Assembly (NCBI GenBank): GCA_002395805.1
Contig: DGVB01000032.1
Location: 1 to 19,501 of the forward strand
Length of the DNA stretch: 19,501 bases
Direction of reading: 5' to 3'
DNA from: Bacteroidales bacterium UBA4295
GTDB lineage: Bacteria > Bacteroidota > Bacteroidia > Bacteroidales > Paludibacteraceae
Every line of letters begins with the position of its first letter. Within the stretch, counting starts at the first letter, position 1. The notes under the pieces are model-generated. The model had not been told where the DNA came from. It saw only the letters and a list, made by a program, of their open reading frames with translations, and did no database searches. Of this stretch, positions 1 to 8,377 are shown piece by piece. The position numbers were made by a program, and so were the translations under genes.

Positions 1-1
1 C

Positions 2-175
2 CTCGAAAAAGTCATACTTGATCTTCAAGCCAAACAGGTCTTTACCGTCCACCATGACAAGTATTCCCTTGCTATGCACCCGTGGTACGAGCCGGATAGC
101 GTGGCACGCAACATTGCTGCCCGACACAATATCCACCTTCTGGATGCCTCGATAGGAGAAATAGTAAAATATTAG
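2..175 (+). CDS. C-terminal end of a probable MBL-fold metallo-hydrolase (partial)
   Basis: An open frame enters from the left edge and ends at TAG 173-175, giving 57 residues. The readable part contains VHHDKYSLAMHPWYEP, a run of helix-type sequence, then DASIGEIV near the end. The pattern of a His after a beta strand, an Ala-x-His-x-Trp/Pro segment and a closing xxIGE resembles the C-terminal part of UlaG/RomA-like metallo-beta-lactamase-fold hydrolases, where this His is one of the metal ligands. The N-terminal HxHxDH motif would lie outside the window, so the family call rests on the tail alone. No terminator is evident before the hsp20 promoter region. Confidence 0.55.
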   Translation, partial: LEKVILDLQAKQVFTVHHDKYSLAMHPWYEPDSVARNIAARHNIHLLDASIGEIVKY

Positions 176-201
176 ATTATGACACAACGGGTAACACCGG
201 A

Positions 202-255
202 ATGACAAACTTGCAGCCGATGGACAATTTGGCACAAAAATGGACATATTGGCAG
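202..255 (+). repeat. Phased direct repeats upstream of the sigma-54 promoter
   Basis: Two 15-base copies, ATGGACAATTTGGCA (220-234) and ATGGACATATTGGCA (240-254), match at 13 of 15 positions and are 20 bases apart. A weaker third copy (ATGACAAACTTGCAG, 202-216) lies 18 bases upstream. The spacing is close to two helical turns and the array leads directly to the -24 element at 268. Such an arrangement fits binding sites for an enhancer-binding protein or extra sigma-54 half-sites (TTGGCA). This role is inferred. Confidence 0.5.
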
Positions 256-267
256 AGATTTTGACCC

Positions 268-282
268 TGGCACGCTTATTGC
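268..282 (+). promoter_or_regulatory. Sigma-54 (RpoN) promoter for hsp20
   Basis: TGGCACG (268-274), four bases, then TTGC (279-282) match the -24/-12 consensus. The invariant GG (269-270) and GC (281-282) are separated by exactly 10 bases. Transcription would start near 294, leaving a leader of roughly 87 bases. Sigma-54 promoters need an AAA+ enhancer-binding activator, consistent with the phased repeats just upstream. No TAnnTTTG promoter was seen in this gap. Confidence 0.8.
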
Positions 283-298
283 CTCTCATAGGGTGTAA

Positions 299-334
299 AC
301 GCAAAGTACGCAAGCTACGCTAACAACGCAAAAC
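299..334 (+). repeat. 9-base imperfect tandem repeat in the hsp20 leader
   Basis: Four consecutive nonamers begin with ACGC: ACGCAAAGT, ACGCAAGCT, ACGCTAACA, ACGCAAAAC. A further ACGC occurs at 342-345. The tract lies in the predicted untranslated leader between the sigma-54 promoter and the ribosome binding site. Confidence 0.65.
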
Positions 335-380
335 GTAATCTACGCTTCGAAATGTTTAACTAAATTTAGGAGGATTGATT

Positions 381-827
381 ATGAAACCTGCAATGTATCG
401 TAGAAACAGTTGGCTGCCGACAAACGGATGGTTCCCAACAGTATTTGATGAGTTTTTGGACAATGACATGCTGAACACCGCAAGCAATGTGGCACCTTCA
501 GTTAACGTCAAAGAGAACGAGCACGCTTACGAAGTTGAGTTGGCCGCTCCGGGTGTTAAGAAAGAGTACTGCAGAGTACATGTAGATGAAGACCACAACC
601 TGTGTGTCGCCATTGAGAACAAGTTCGAGCACAAGGAGGAAGACAAACATTCGCACTACCTCAGACGCGAGTTTGCTTACACCAACTTCGAACAGAAGTA
701 CACGCTCCCGGACAACGTGGATGAGTCGAAGATTAGCGCTAAGGTTGAAGATGGTATCTTGACCATCGAACTGCCGAAACTCAAACGCGAAGAAGGCAAA
801 ACCGGACGCCAAATCGCCATCTCATAA
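381..827 (+). CDS. hsp20: Hsp20 / alpha-crystallin small heat shock protein
   Basis: A cytoplasmic ATP-independent holdase that binds unfolding proteins. The 148-residue product has a short N-terminal arm rich in Trp and Phe (NSWLPTNGWFPTVFDEF), then an alpha-crystallin domain from about residue 35 to 130. This includes the strand ending ELAAPGVKKE and the family hallmark VEDGILTIELPK. The C-terminal I-x-I motif (IAI) used for oligomer assembly is present three residues from the end. ATG 381 is chosen because a perfect AGGAGG lies at 368-373, seven bases before it; the in-frame TTG at 375 would overlap that site. The gene stands alone between a sigma-54 promoter and an intrinsic terminator, so expression is probably controlled by an RpoN activator rather than by the housekeeping sigma factor. 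Confidence 0.95.
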   Translation: MKPAMYRRNSWLPTNGWFPTVFDEFLDNDMLNTASNVAPSVNVKENEHAYEVELAAPGVKKEYCRVHVDEDHNLCVAIENKFEHKEEDKHSHYLRREFAYTNFEQKYTLPDNVDESKISAKVEDGILTIELPKLKREEGKTGRQIAIS

Positions 828-850
828 CATGGCATCCTTTGCGAAGAACG

Positions 851-879
851 GAGCACTCCTGAGCGAGTGCTCTTTTTTT
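851..879 (+). terminator. Intrinsic terminator after hsp20
   Basis: GAGCACTC (851-858) pairs perfectly with GAGTGCTC (865-872) around a 6-base loop and is followed by seven T. It lies 23 bases after the hsp20 stop codon. Confidence 0.9.
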
Positions 880-902
880 GTTATCAAAAAAATCCCGCAT
901 AA

Positions 903-934
903 TTTGCACATTCGGATTTTTTGTTGTACCTTTG
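903..934 (+). promoter_or_regulatory. Bacteroidota housekeeping promoter for the redox cluster
   Basis: TTTG (903-906), a 20-base spacer, then TACCTTTG (927-934) match the Bacteroidota -33/-7 consensus. It lies 23 bases before the nitroreductase ATG. Confidence 0.85.
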
Positions 935-957
935 CACTCGATATTGAAAAAATAAGT

Positions 958-1539
958 ATGAAAAAATTCTTTCTTTTTGCCTGTGTAGCGGCTATGTTCG
1001 CAGCCTGCGCTCCACAAAATGAACAAAAGTCAAACTCGTTTATGGACTTGGCACGTGCGCGTTTTGCTGTGCGTGAATATGCCCAAACGCCGGTAGAGCA
1101 AGCCAAAATTGATTCCATCCTCGAAGCCGGGCGTCTCGCTCCGACGGCGAAGAATGTGCAGCCGCAACATATCTATGTGTTGCAATCTCCGGAAGCCATC
1201 GCCAAGATCAATGAGTTGACCCGCTGTGCATACCATGCACCCGTGGTGTTCCTCGTTTGCTATGATACCGATCTGGCATGGACGAAAGATGGCGAGAGTT
1301 CCGGTAATATGGATTGCTCCATCGTTGGCACGCATATGATGATGGAGGCTACTGAACTTGGTCTCGGCACCTGCTGGGTGAAATGGTTTGAACCCGCTGA
1401 AGTGGCTGCGGCTTTTAATCTGCCGGCTAACCATAAACCATCCTTCCTCTTACCCTGCGGTTATGCTGCAGAAGGAGCTAAACCTTCTGACCACCATTTC
1501 AGCCGCAAACCGCTCTCCGAGACGGTAACATACAAATAA
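958..1539 (+). CDS. Nitroreductase-family flavoprotein with lipoprotein signal
   Basis: The 193-residue product has a lipoprotein-like signal (MKKFFLFACVAAMFAAC, Cys17), then a nitroreductase domain from about residue 28. The family's opening motif appears as ARFAVREY, followed by APTAKNVQP and the conserved SIVGTHMMMEATELGLGTCWV helix. Family members bind FMN and reduce nitro groups, quinones or flavins with NAD(P)H. ATG 958 is preferred over the upstream ATG at 829 because the promoter ends at 934 and a signal peptide begins at 958. The residue at -3 of the lipobox is Phe rather than Leu, so lipid modification is likely but not certain. It is the first gene of a tight cluster; the next gene starts nine bases after its stop. 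A periplasmic or surface location would be notable for an FMN enzyme. Confidence 0.88.
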   Translation: MKKFFLFACVAAMFAACAPQNEQKSNSFMDLARARFAVREYAQTPVEQAKIDSILEAGRLAPTAKNVQPQHIYVLQSPEAIAKINELTRCAYHAPVVFLVCYDTDLAWTKDGESSGNMDCSIVGTHMMMEATELGLGTCWVKWFEPAEVAAAFNLPANHKPSFLLPCGYAAEGAKPSDHHFSRKPLSETVTYK

Positions 1540-1548
1540 CCATGCCGT

Positions 1549-2175
1549 ATGAAAGTTCTTTTGATTAACGGTTCGCCGCGTAAGAACGGCAACACCTTTA
1601 CTGCCCTCAGCGAGATTGCCAAGACGCTTCAAACAGAAGGGATTGATTCCGAAATCGTGTGGATCGGCAACAAACCTGTCCGCGGTTGCATCGCTTGCGG
1701 TACTTGCAAAACGAAAGGCAACGGACGATGTATCTTCAATGACGATGTGTGCAACGCTATCTCCGCCAAGTTTGCTGAGGCGGACGGATTTGTTTTTGGC
1801 TCTCCGGTTTATTATGGTCAGCCCAACGGAGCTCTGCTCGCGATCATGCAGCGCGCTTTCTTCTCGAATGGAGCGAACCTGCAAAACAAGCCCGGAGCTG
1901 CCGTTACCATCTGTCGTCGCGGCGGTGCTACAGCAGCTTTCGAGGCACTCCAGATGCCGATGCAGATGATGAACATGCCGCTCGCTACTTCGCAGTACTG
2001 GAATATTGCGTATGGCCGCGAAGAAGGACAAGCGGCACAAGATACCGAAGGTATGCAGACCATGCGTACACTCGCGCACAACCTCGCTTGGATGATTCGC
2101 GGACTACGCGGAGAGAACGCACCCGAACTGCCCGAACGAGAAGCATGGCAGCCCATGCATTTTATCCGGAATTAA
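1549..2175 (+). CDS. NADPH-dependent FMN reductase / iron-sulfur flavoprotein family
   Basis: The 208-residue protein has a flavodoxin-like fold: the phosphate-binding loop NGSPRKNGNT (residues 7-16) and GSPVYYGQ (about 84-91) are the usual FMN contacts. Between them lies a compact cysteine motif, C47-x2-C50-x2-C53-x7-C61. This spacing fits the CX2CX2CX4-7C pattern of archaeal and bacterial iron-sulfur flavoproteins, where it holds a 4Fe-4S cluster. It has no signal peptide, so it should be cytoplasmic and shuttle electrons. It follows the nitroreductase by nine bases and probably shares its promoter at 903-934. The electron partner is not visible. Confidence 0.88.
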   Translation: MKVLLINGSPRKNGNTFTALSEIAKTLQTEGIDSEIVWIGNKPVRGCIACGTCKTKGNGRCIFNDDVCNAISAKFAEADGFVFGSPVYYGQPNGALLAIMQRAFFSNGANLQNKPGAAVTICRRGGATAAFEALQMPMQMMNMPLATSQYWNIAYGREEGQAAQDTEGMQTMRTLAHNLAWMIRGLRGENAPELPEREAWQPMHFIRN

Positions 2176-2187
2176 TCGGTCTTTGGA

Positions 2188-2523
2188 ATGACGAATTTCT
2201 TACCCTTCTCCGACCGCGACCAGTTACGCACATGGCTCATGACGAACCATGAGGAAGCCAAAGAATGTTGGGTGACGACCTGCCGCACGAAAATCTTGCG
2301 AACGGATTGTATCCCGTATCTGCATGTGGTCGAAGAAGCGCTCTGCTTCGGATGGATAGACTCGACCTACAAGAGGCTGTCCGACGGACGTGGTGTGCAA
2401 CGCCTCTCCCCGCGACGCAAGAATAGTCATTGGACCGAACTCAATATACGTCGTTGCGCGGAACTCGAGCAGCGAGGATTGATGACGGAGGCCGGAAGAA
2501 GAGTAATACCTAACAATCAATAA
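2188..2523 (+). CDS. YdeI/OmpD-associated family protein, shortened at the C-terminus
   Basis: The 111-residue product matches the N-terminal half of the YdeI/OmpD-associated family. Recognisable features are the F..R..LRTWLMTNHEEAKECWV start, the signature VVEEALCFGWIDS (about residues 47-59), and LSPRRKNSHWTELNIRR followed by LEQRGLMTEAGR. Typical members are roughly 190 residues and continue for about 80 more after this point. Here the frame stops at RRVIPNNQ and the aldo/keto reductase begins three bases later, so there is no room for the missing part, even with a frameshift. The gene is either a stable short form or the remnant of a deletion. The biochemical role of the family is poorly defined; some members are linked to bacteriocin or stress resistance. 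Confidence 0.78.
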   Translation: MTNFLPFSDRDQLRTWLMTNHEEAKECWVTTCRTKILRTDCIPYLHVVEEALCFGWIDSTYKRLSDGRGVQRLSPRRKNSHWTELNIRRCAELEQRGLMTEAGRRVIPNNQ

Positions 2524-2526
2524 TGC

Positions 2527-3375
2527 ATGCAAACGATCAAACTGAATAATGGCGTTGAGATGCCTCTCTTGGGCTACGGCGTTTTCCGTGTGCCGCCGCA
2601 GGATGCAGAGCGCTGTGTGAGCGATGCATTACAAGTGGGATACCGCTTAATCGACACGGCTCAGGCCTATGGAAATGAAGAGGGTGTCGGTGCCGCGATC
2701 GCCAAGTCCGGCATACCGCGAGACCAACTCTTTATCGTAACCAAGGTATGGATCACCAACGCCGGCGAAGAACGTGCGGCTAAGAGTATCGAATCCTCGC
2801 TGCGCAAACTGCAGACAGACTATATCGACTTGCTTCTGATTCACCAGGCCTACGGCGATGTTTTCGGCTCCTGGAGAGCAATGGAGAAAGCCTATAAAGA
2901 CGGTAAAACACGCGCTATCGGAGTTAGCAATTTTCAGGCCTGCCGGTTCTATGATTTTGCTTCCTCGGTGGATGTCAAACCTGCTGTTAACCAACTTCAA
3001 TGTTGCGTACTTTCCCAGCAAAACGGCATACTCCCGGAGATGGCGAGGTATGACACCCGGATGATGGCTTGGGGACCTATTGGACAAGGATCGGATGATT
3101 TGCTGGCTAACCCTGTTCTGGCCCGCATAGGCGCTCAATATGGCAAATCGGCAGCGCAGGTGGCACTTCGCTGGCTCGTCCAACGGGGAATCGTGGCAAT
3201 ACCGAAATCAACCCACAAAGAGCGAATGGCGGAGAACTTCGATATATTCGATTTCTCACTTTCCGATGCTGACATGCAAGCTATCGCACCCCTCAACCAA
3301 AAAGATACCGGTTTCCGCGATTTCGCAGACCCTGATTATTTGCGAAAGATCATAGGCATGTTCCCGAATGTATGA
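2527..3375 (+). CDS. Aldo/keto reductase
   Basis: An NADPH-dependent carbonyl reductase with a TIM-barrel fold, of the 2,5-diketo-gluconate reductase (DkgA/AKR5-like) type, 282 residues. The catalytic tetrad is visible: Asp43 and Tyr48 in LIDTAQAYGNE, Lys73 in IVTKVW and His106 in LLLIHQAYG. GVSNF and the cofactor-binding IPKSTHKERMAEN near residues 225-238 are also present. The substrate cannot be deduced. The start is ATG 2527, overlapping no other good site; a Shine-Dalgarno sequence is absent, as is common in this phylum. It is the last gene of the four-gene redox cluster starting at 958. Confidence 0.93.
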   Translation: MQTIKLNNGVEMPLLGYGVFRVPPQDAERCVSDALQVGYRLIDTAQAYGNEEGVGAAIAKSGIPRDQLFIVTKVWITNAGEERAAKSIESSLRKLQTDYIDLLLIHQAYGDVFGSWRAMEKAYKDGKTRAIGVSNFQACRFYDFASSVDVKPAVNQLQCCVLSQQNGILPEMARYDTRMMAWGPIGQGSDDLLANPVLARIGAQYGKSAAQVALRWLVQRGIVAIPKSTHKERMAENFDIFDFSLSDADMQAIAPLNQKDTGFRDFADPDYLRKIIGMFPNV

Positions 3376-3427
3376 GCCCAAATGAACGCTTAATACAGCC
3401 TTTGCAGCGAATTTTAATGCAATACCT

Positions 3428-3838
3428 ATGAAACGTCTCGTCCCCATTCTCCTTTCATGTCTCTTGCCCTTCATTGCGCAAGCGCAAGATACTATTTTTG
3501 TTGATTCTGATGGAGAAGAATATATTGTAGATAGACTACCTCCTGTGCCCCAGTTTCCGAGGGGACATAAAGCACTATTCGAATATCTGTCAAACAACGT
3601 GCACTATCCGGAACAGGCTGTAAAAGATAGTATTGAAGATCGCGTCATTGTACAATTTTTAGTGCAGGCAGATGGTTCCATTACGGATATTGAGGTCATT
3701 CGTTCGCTGGGTTACCCTGAGTTTGACGAGGAAGCGGTACGTGTAATCTCTGAAATGCCCAAATGGGTTTGGAAACGCGACCCGGGGAAATATGCTCCCG
3801 TGAGATACACCGTGCCCGTTAATTTCAAACTACAATAG
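3428..3838 (+). CDS. Secreted TonB C-terminal-domain protein
   Basis: The 136-residue protein begins with a cleavable signal peptide (LLPFIAQAQ, cleavage likely after AQA near residue 20). The rest, from about residue 40, is a TonB C-terminal domain: LPPVPQFPRG, Y-P-E-Q-A, the VIVQFLVQADGSITDIEVIRS strand pair, FDEEAVRVISEMPKW and the closing VPVNF. Unlike true TonB it has no retained membrane anchor and no proline-rich spacer, so it cannot itself couple to ExbB/ExbD. Such stand-alone TonB-C proteins are common in Bacteroidota and their role is unsettled. The next gene starts four bases after the stop and has a very similar signal sequence, suggesting joint expression. Confidence 0.85.
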   Translation: MKRLVPILLSCLLPFIAQAQDTIFVDSDGEEYIVDRLPPVPQFPRGHKALFEYLSNNVHYPEQAVKDSIEDRVIVQFLVQADGSITDIEVIRSLGYPEFDEEAVRVISEMPKWVWKRDPGKYAPVRYTVPVNFKLQ

Positions 3839-3842
3839 CACT

Positions 3843-5192
3843 ATGAAACGCTTCATTCCCATCTTCCTTGCCTGTCTCTGCCTGACAGCTTGCAAAACGC
3901 AAGTAACGGAGTCTGCCGCTGAAAATGATTCGTGGCAAATGACCTGTGACACGGTGTCTCTCATCGGACAGATGGAGGTAAGTCTCCAGCCGTATTTTAG
4001 TGTTTATTCCCCTTCGGAATCAGAGGGAAATATATATGTGACGGTGAATGCCAACACGGGTCTTTCTCATTATGGCTACCAAATGGGTGAGGATCATCAT
4101 TTTTGTATCACGACCGATGGGCAGCTAAGCAAAACGTCCAAGGAGCCAAAAACGCCAAGAGAAGGGTTCATCCCCTTGGCGCAAACCAAAGAGTGGGATG
4201 TCAATTATGTAGATGTAGGCGAATGGGGTAACTATCTGAGTTTTACTGAAAAAAACAGTGAATATGTCTTTGACCAACCGGGATATCTCCGTGCGCTATT
4301 CATTCAGGATTCGGTCTTTCTTACTGTCAGCCAGTCCTCGATTGCACGCATTACGAACCCGACTTCCGGTCGCCTAATGACCCTGCCCAAAACAGGTGGA
4401 TGGGAAGATGAATACTTGTATTATAAAAATGGAGCGCAAACGCAAGAGGTCCTTTGGTCAACGGATGCATTTAAAATAGAATGGGGTGAAGCAGATACGA
4501 TCATTCACGGCGCCTTTATGGTGGATGACCAATTGATGCTGGCGATGTATATCGACGGAAACACGGGAATATATGCCTTCGACGGAAAGGATTTTCAGTT
4601 GGAATATCACCTGGGTGCGCTTTCATTGCAGGACGATTATTCTACCTTGCTAAACCAATTGGATCATCCGAATTCCCTTCTATTGACCTTTACGGATTCG
4701 AATAATCGCCAAGGTATCCTGCATATCAAAGGGCGTTCTATCCGTCTCATTTATTTCCTTTTCCCCGATCGCTCTTTGTCTGTAACACAAGAAGATCCTA
4801 CCATCCCGATGATCCGTTCCATGCTCGATCTGCCAACACGCACGATCGCACAAATCGATAGTATCGAACAGGTCTATGGAGGTGTTTCGATGGACGAAGA
4901 GCAATACTATACCCTATTATCGGATAGTTCGTATTTGTGGCGCACCTATGCGTTTAATGATTCTACCGGCATTGTGGAATATGTGAACATCAAACGTCAA
5001 AATATAAACTATTATGATTTTTATAATAAGGAATGGCCCAAATGGCAAGATGCCTTTGTCAACGCCTTCTGGGACGAACTGTCTCCCATCGAATCCGATA
5101 ATAGCAATTTCATCGCCTACCATTCACCCCGTTTCCATTTACGCCTAAGCAAATATTTCTACAATGAAATACTAATTGACTTTATCAAATAG
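3843..5192 (+). CDS. Lipoprotein of unknown function
   Basis: The 449-residue product has a clear lipoprotein signal, MKRFIPIFLACLCLTAC, with lipobox LTAC and Cys17. I do not recognise the mature domain. It is rich in Tyr, Asp and short beta-type stretches such as NIYVTVNANTG and FMVDDQLMLAMYIDG, compatible with a beta-rich fold, perhaps a propeller, but no repeat is convincing. No transmembrane helix follows the signal. The gene is four bases behind the TonB-C gene and shares a near-identical start (MKR-x2-PI-x-L-x-CL), so the two may have arisen or been expressed together. It is probably anchored in the outer membrane. Function unknown. Confidence 0.8.
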   Translation: MKRFIPIFLACLCLTACKTQVTESAAENDSWQMTCDTVSLIGQMEVSLQPYFSVYSPSESEGNIYVTVNANTGLSHYGYQMGEDHHFCITTDGQLSKTSKEPKTPREGFIPLAQTKEWDVNYVDVGEWGNYLSFTEKNSEYVFDQPGYLRALFIQDSVFLTVSQSSIARITNPTSGRLMTLPKTGGWEDEYLYYKNGAQTQEVLWSTDAFKIEWGEADTIIHGAFMVDDQLMLAMYIDGNTGIYAFDGKDFQLEYHLGALSLQDDYSTLLNQLDHPNSLLLTFTDSNNRQGILHIKGRSIRLIYFLFPDRSLSVTQEDPTIPMIRSMLDLPTRTIAQIDSIEQVYGGVSMDEEQYYTLLSDSSYLWRTYAFNDSTGIVEYVNIKRQNINYYDFYNKEWPKWQDAFVNAFWDELSPIESDNSNFIAYHSPRFHLRLSKYFYNEILIDFIK

Positions 5193-5310
5193 CGCATAAG
5201 GGTCTTATCGGTATCGCATCGGGGTAATGTCGTATCCCACCCATACCTATAATATATATTTATATATATTATCCCGTGAAGTTGAATTTTGCCCCCTAAA
5301 GATCCGTATC

Positions 5311-5661
5311 ATGAACTGCAACATACACCCGGTTTTATATCGTTTCTACCTCCGCCTCAAAGAACTACTTGGCGCCGAAATAGTGCATCGTCGAAAACGC
5401 ACTTCTCGTACAGCCATAGAAGTCATCTTTCATTGCGAAGAGAGTTTCATAATGACAGGGCGCCTCAATACCTTGCCCGAAGCAGAGAAGTGCGGCTTTT
5501 GGGTTATGTGCCGACCGCAAACGAAACCCGATCGGATGTTCTATAAAGGTCATCGTGTGTACCAATTATTCCTCTCCCCCGTCCATCCCAAGAAACGCCG
5601 CGAAATGACCAAAATCATCACTCCGCTTCACCAGCCTGAATCAATCGCTATCGGTGCATAA
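5311..5661 (+). CDS. Small basic hypothetical protein
   Basis: The 116-residue frame starts at ATG 5311 (MNCNIHPVLYRFYLRLKELL) and ends at TAA 5659-5661. The frame is open further upstream to 5227, but that stretch is AT-rich with low-complexity Tyr/Leu codons and is unlikely to be translated. The protein is basic (HRRKRTSR, HPKKRREMTK) and contains alternating strand-like segments (AIEVIFHCEESFIMTG, GFWVMCRPQT). No signal peptide or membrane helix is seen and no family is recognised. There is no obvious promoter in the 118-base gap before it. A terminator-like hairpin follows at 5717-5749. Confidence 0.55.
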   Translation: MNCNIHPVLYRFYLRLKELLGAEIVHRRKRTSRTAIEVIFHCEESFIMTGRLNTLPEAEKCGFWVMCRPQTKPDRMFYKGHRVYQLFLSPVHPKKRREMTKIITPLHQPESIAIGA

Positions 5662-5716
5662 AATACACCTTTTGGGGGTCGTATTTGTGTCAAAATGGCT
5701 AAAAATGCATAAAAAT

Positions 5717-5749
5717 GGCATACACTATTGTGTATGTCAATTTTTTTTT
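5717..5749 (+). terminator. Terminator-like hairpin overlapping the gyrB promoter
   Basis: GGCATACAC (5717-5725) pairs with GTGTATGTC (5730-5738), one G-U pair, around the loop TATT, followed by AA and nine T (5741-5749). It would end transcription coming from the genes upstream of gyrB. Confidence 0.7.
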
Positions 5750-5758
5750 GTACCTTTG
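5728..5758 (+). promoter_or_regulatory. Promoter of gyrB
   Basis: TTG (5728-5730), 20 bases, TACCTTTG (5751-5758) fit the Bacteroidota consensus. The -33 element begins in the loop of the preceding hairpin, and the T-tract of the terminator forms the spacer. Transcription should begin near 5765, giving a leader of about 70 bases. Confidence 0.85.
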
Positions 5759-5767
5759 CAGCCGAAT

Positions 5768-5799
5768 TGTGTGCGCGAGTGCGCAAACGCGCGTGCACA
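5768..5799 (+). other. GC-rich hairpin in the gyrB leader
   Basis: GTGTGCGCG (5769-5777) can pair with CGCGTGCAC (5790-5798), two G-U pairs included, extended by T5768-A5799, around a 12-base loop. Much of the stretch is alternating purine-pyrimidine. It lies at the very start of the predicted mRNA, 37 bases before the ATG. Confidence 0.55.
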
Positions 5800-5818
5800 T
5801 ATGGAGATTTTGGATTAA

Positions 5819-7815
<1,997 letters not shown>

Positions 7816-7816
<1 letters not shown>

Positions 7817-8355
7817 TGAAAATTGCGGTCTATTGTTCGGCGAAAGATAGTATCCCGGAGGAGTATCTGGATTTGGGGGATGCCTTGGGAACATGGCTTG
7901 CGAAGCAAGGCCACACGCTTGTCTATGGCGGTGCTACGGGAGGATTGATGACGCGAACCAGCGAGGCGTCAAAGGCTGCTGGAGGGTATGTGATCGGAGT
8001 AATCCCTCCGAGAATCGTAGCAAGCGGACGCAAAGCTGAGAATTGCGACGAATTGTATTGGGTACGGGCAATGTCTGAGCGGAAGCAGACAATACGGGAT
8101 ATGGCGGATGTGATCGTCTGCCTCCCGGGTAGTTACGGGACGCTCGACGAAATGATGGATGCTACCTCTTCGGGGATCGTAGGCGAACATCATAAACTGC
8201 TCCTCGTACTCAACTACAAAGGCTTCTATGAACCGCTCAAACAGCAGATTGAGTATATGCGTCGCCTTCGCTTTATTCCTGAGCAGGAAGCATATAGACC
8301 TGTTTTTGTCGATACACTTGACGAACTCTATGAGAAAATAATAAATCATAAATAA
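7816..8355 (+). CDS. LOG family protein (TIGR00730-like)
   Basis: A 179-residue Rossmann-fold protein of the LOG / lysine-decarboxylase-like family. Studied members are cytokinin riboside 5'-monophosphate phosphoribohydrolases or general nucleotide-processing enzymes. Visible elements are the N-terminal IAVYCSAKD, GGATGGLM (38-45), MSERK (86-90, usually MHERK) and PGSYGTLDE (104-112). The last is the family signature PGGxGTxxE with the second Gly replaced by Ser. The Arg/Lys and Glu expected in catalysis are kept. It overlaps the gyrB stop by one base, so it is probably translated by coupling. The physiological substrate is unknown. Confidence 0.9.
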
Positions 8356-8364
8356 TAAACCATA
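8337..8364 (+). repeat. 7-base imperfect tandem repeat across the LOG gene stop codon
   Basis: Four heptamers in a row: AATAATA, AATCATA, AATAATA, AACCATA. The two 14-base halves differ at one position. The tract contains the stop codon TAA 8353-8355 and ends 13 bases before the next ATG. Confidence 0.6.
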
Positions 8365-8377
8365 ACTTCTACTTTTT

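Noticed and set aside
299..345. CRISPR-like array in the hsp20 leader
   Set aside because: Units are only nine bases, directly adjacent with no spacers, and imperfect.
829..957. N-terminal extension of the nitroreductase from ATG 829
   Set aside because: It would translate the hsp20 terminator and the gene's own promoter; the signal peptide begins at 958.
1450..2079. 209-codon minus-strand frame
   Set aside because: It covers the nitroreductase end and the FMN reductase in antisense, with no motifs or ribosome binding site.
3397..3404. Possible promoter (AGCCTTTGCAG) before the TonB-C gene
   Set aside because: The invariant TA of the -7 element is absent and no TTTG lies 20 bases upstream.
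5227..5310. Upstream extension of the small basic protein
   Set aside because: The DNA is an AT-rich low-complexity stretch with no ribosome binding site; ATG 5311 is more plausible.
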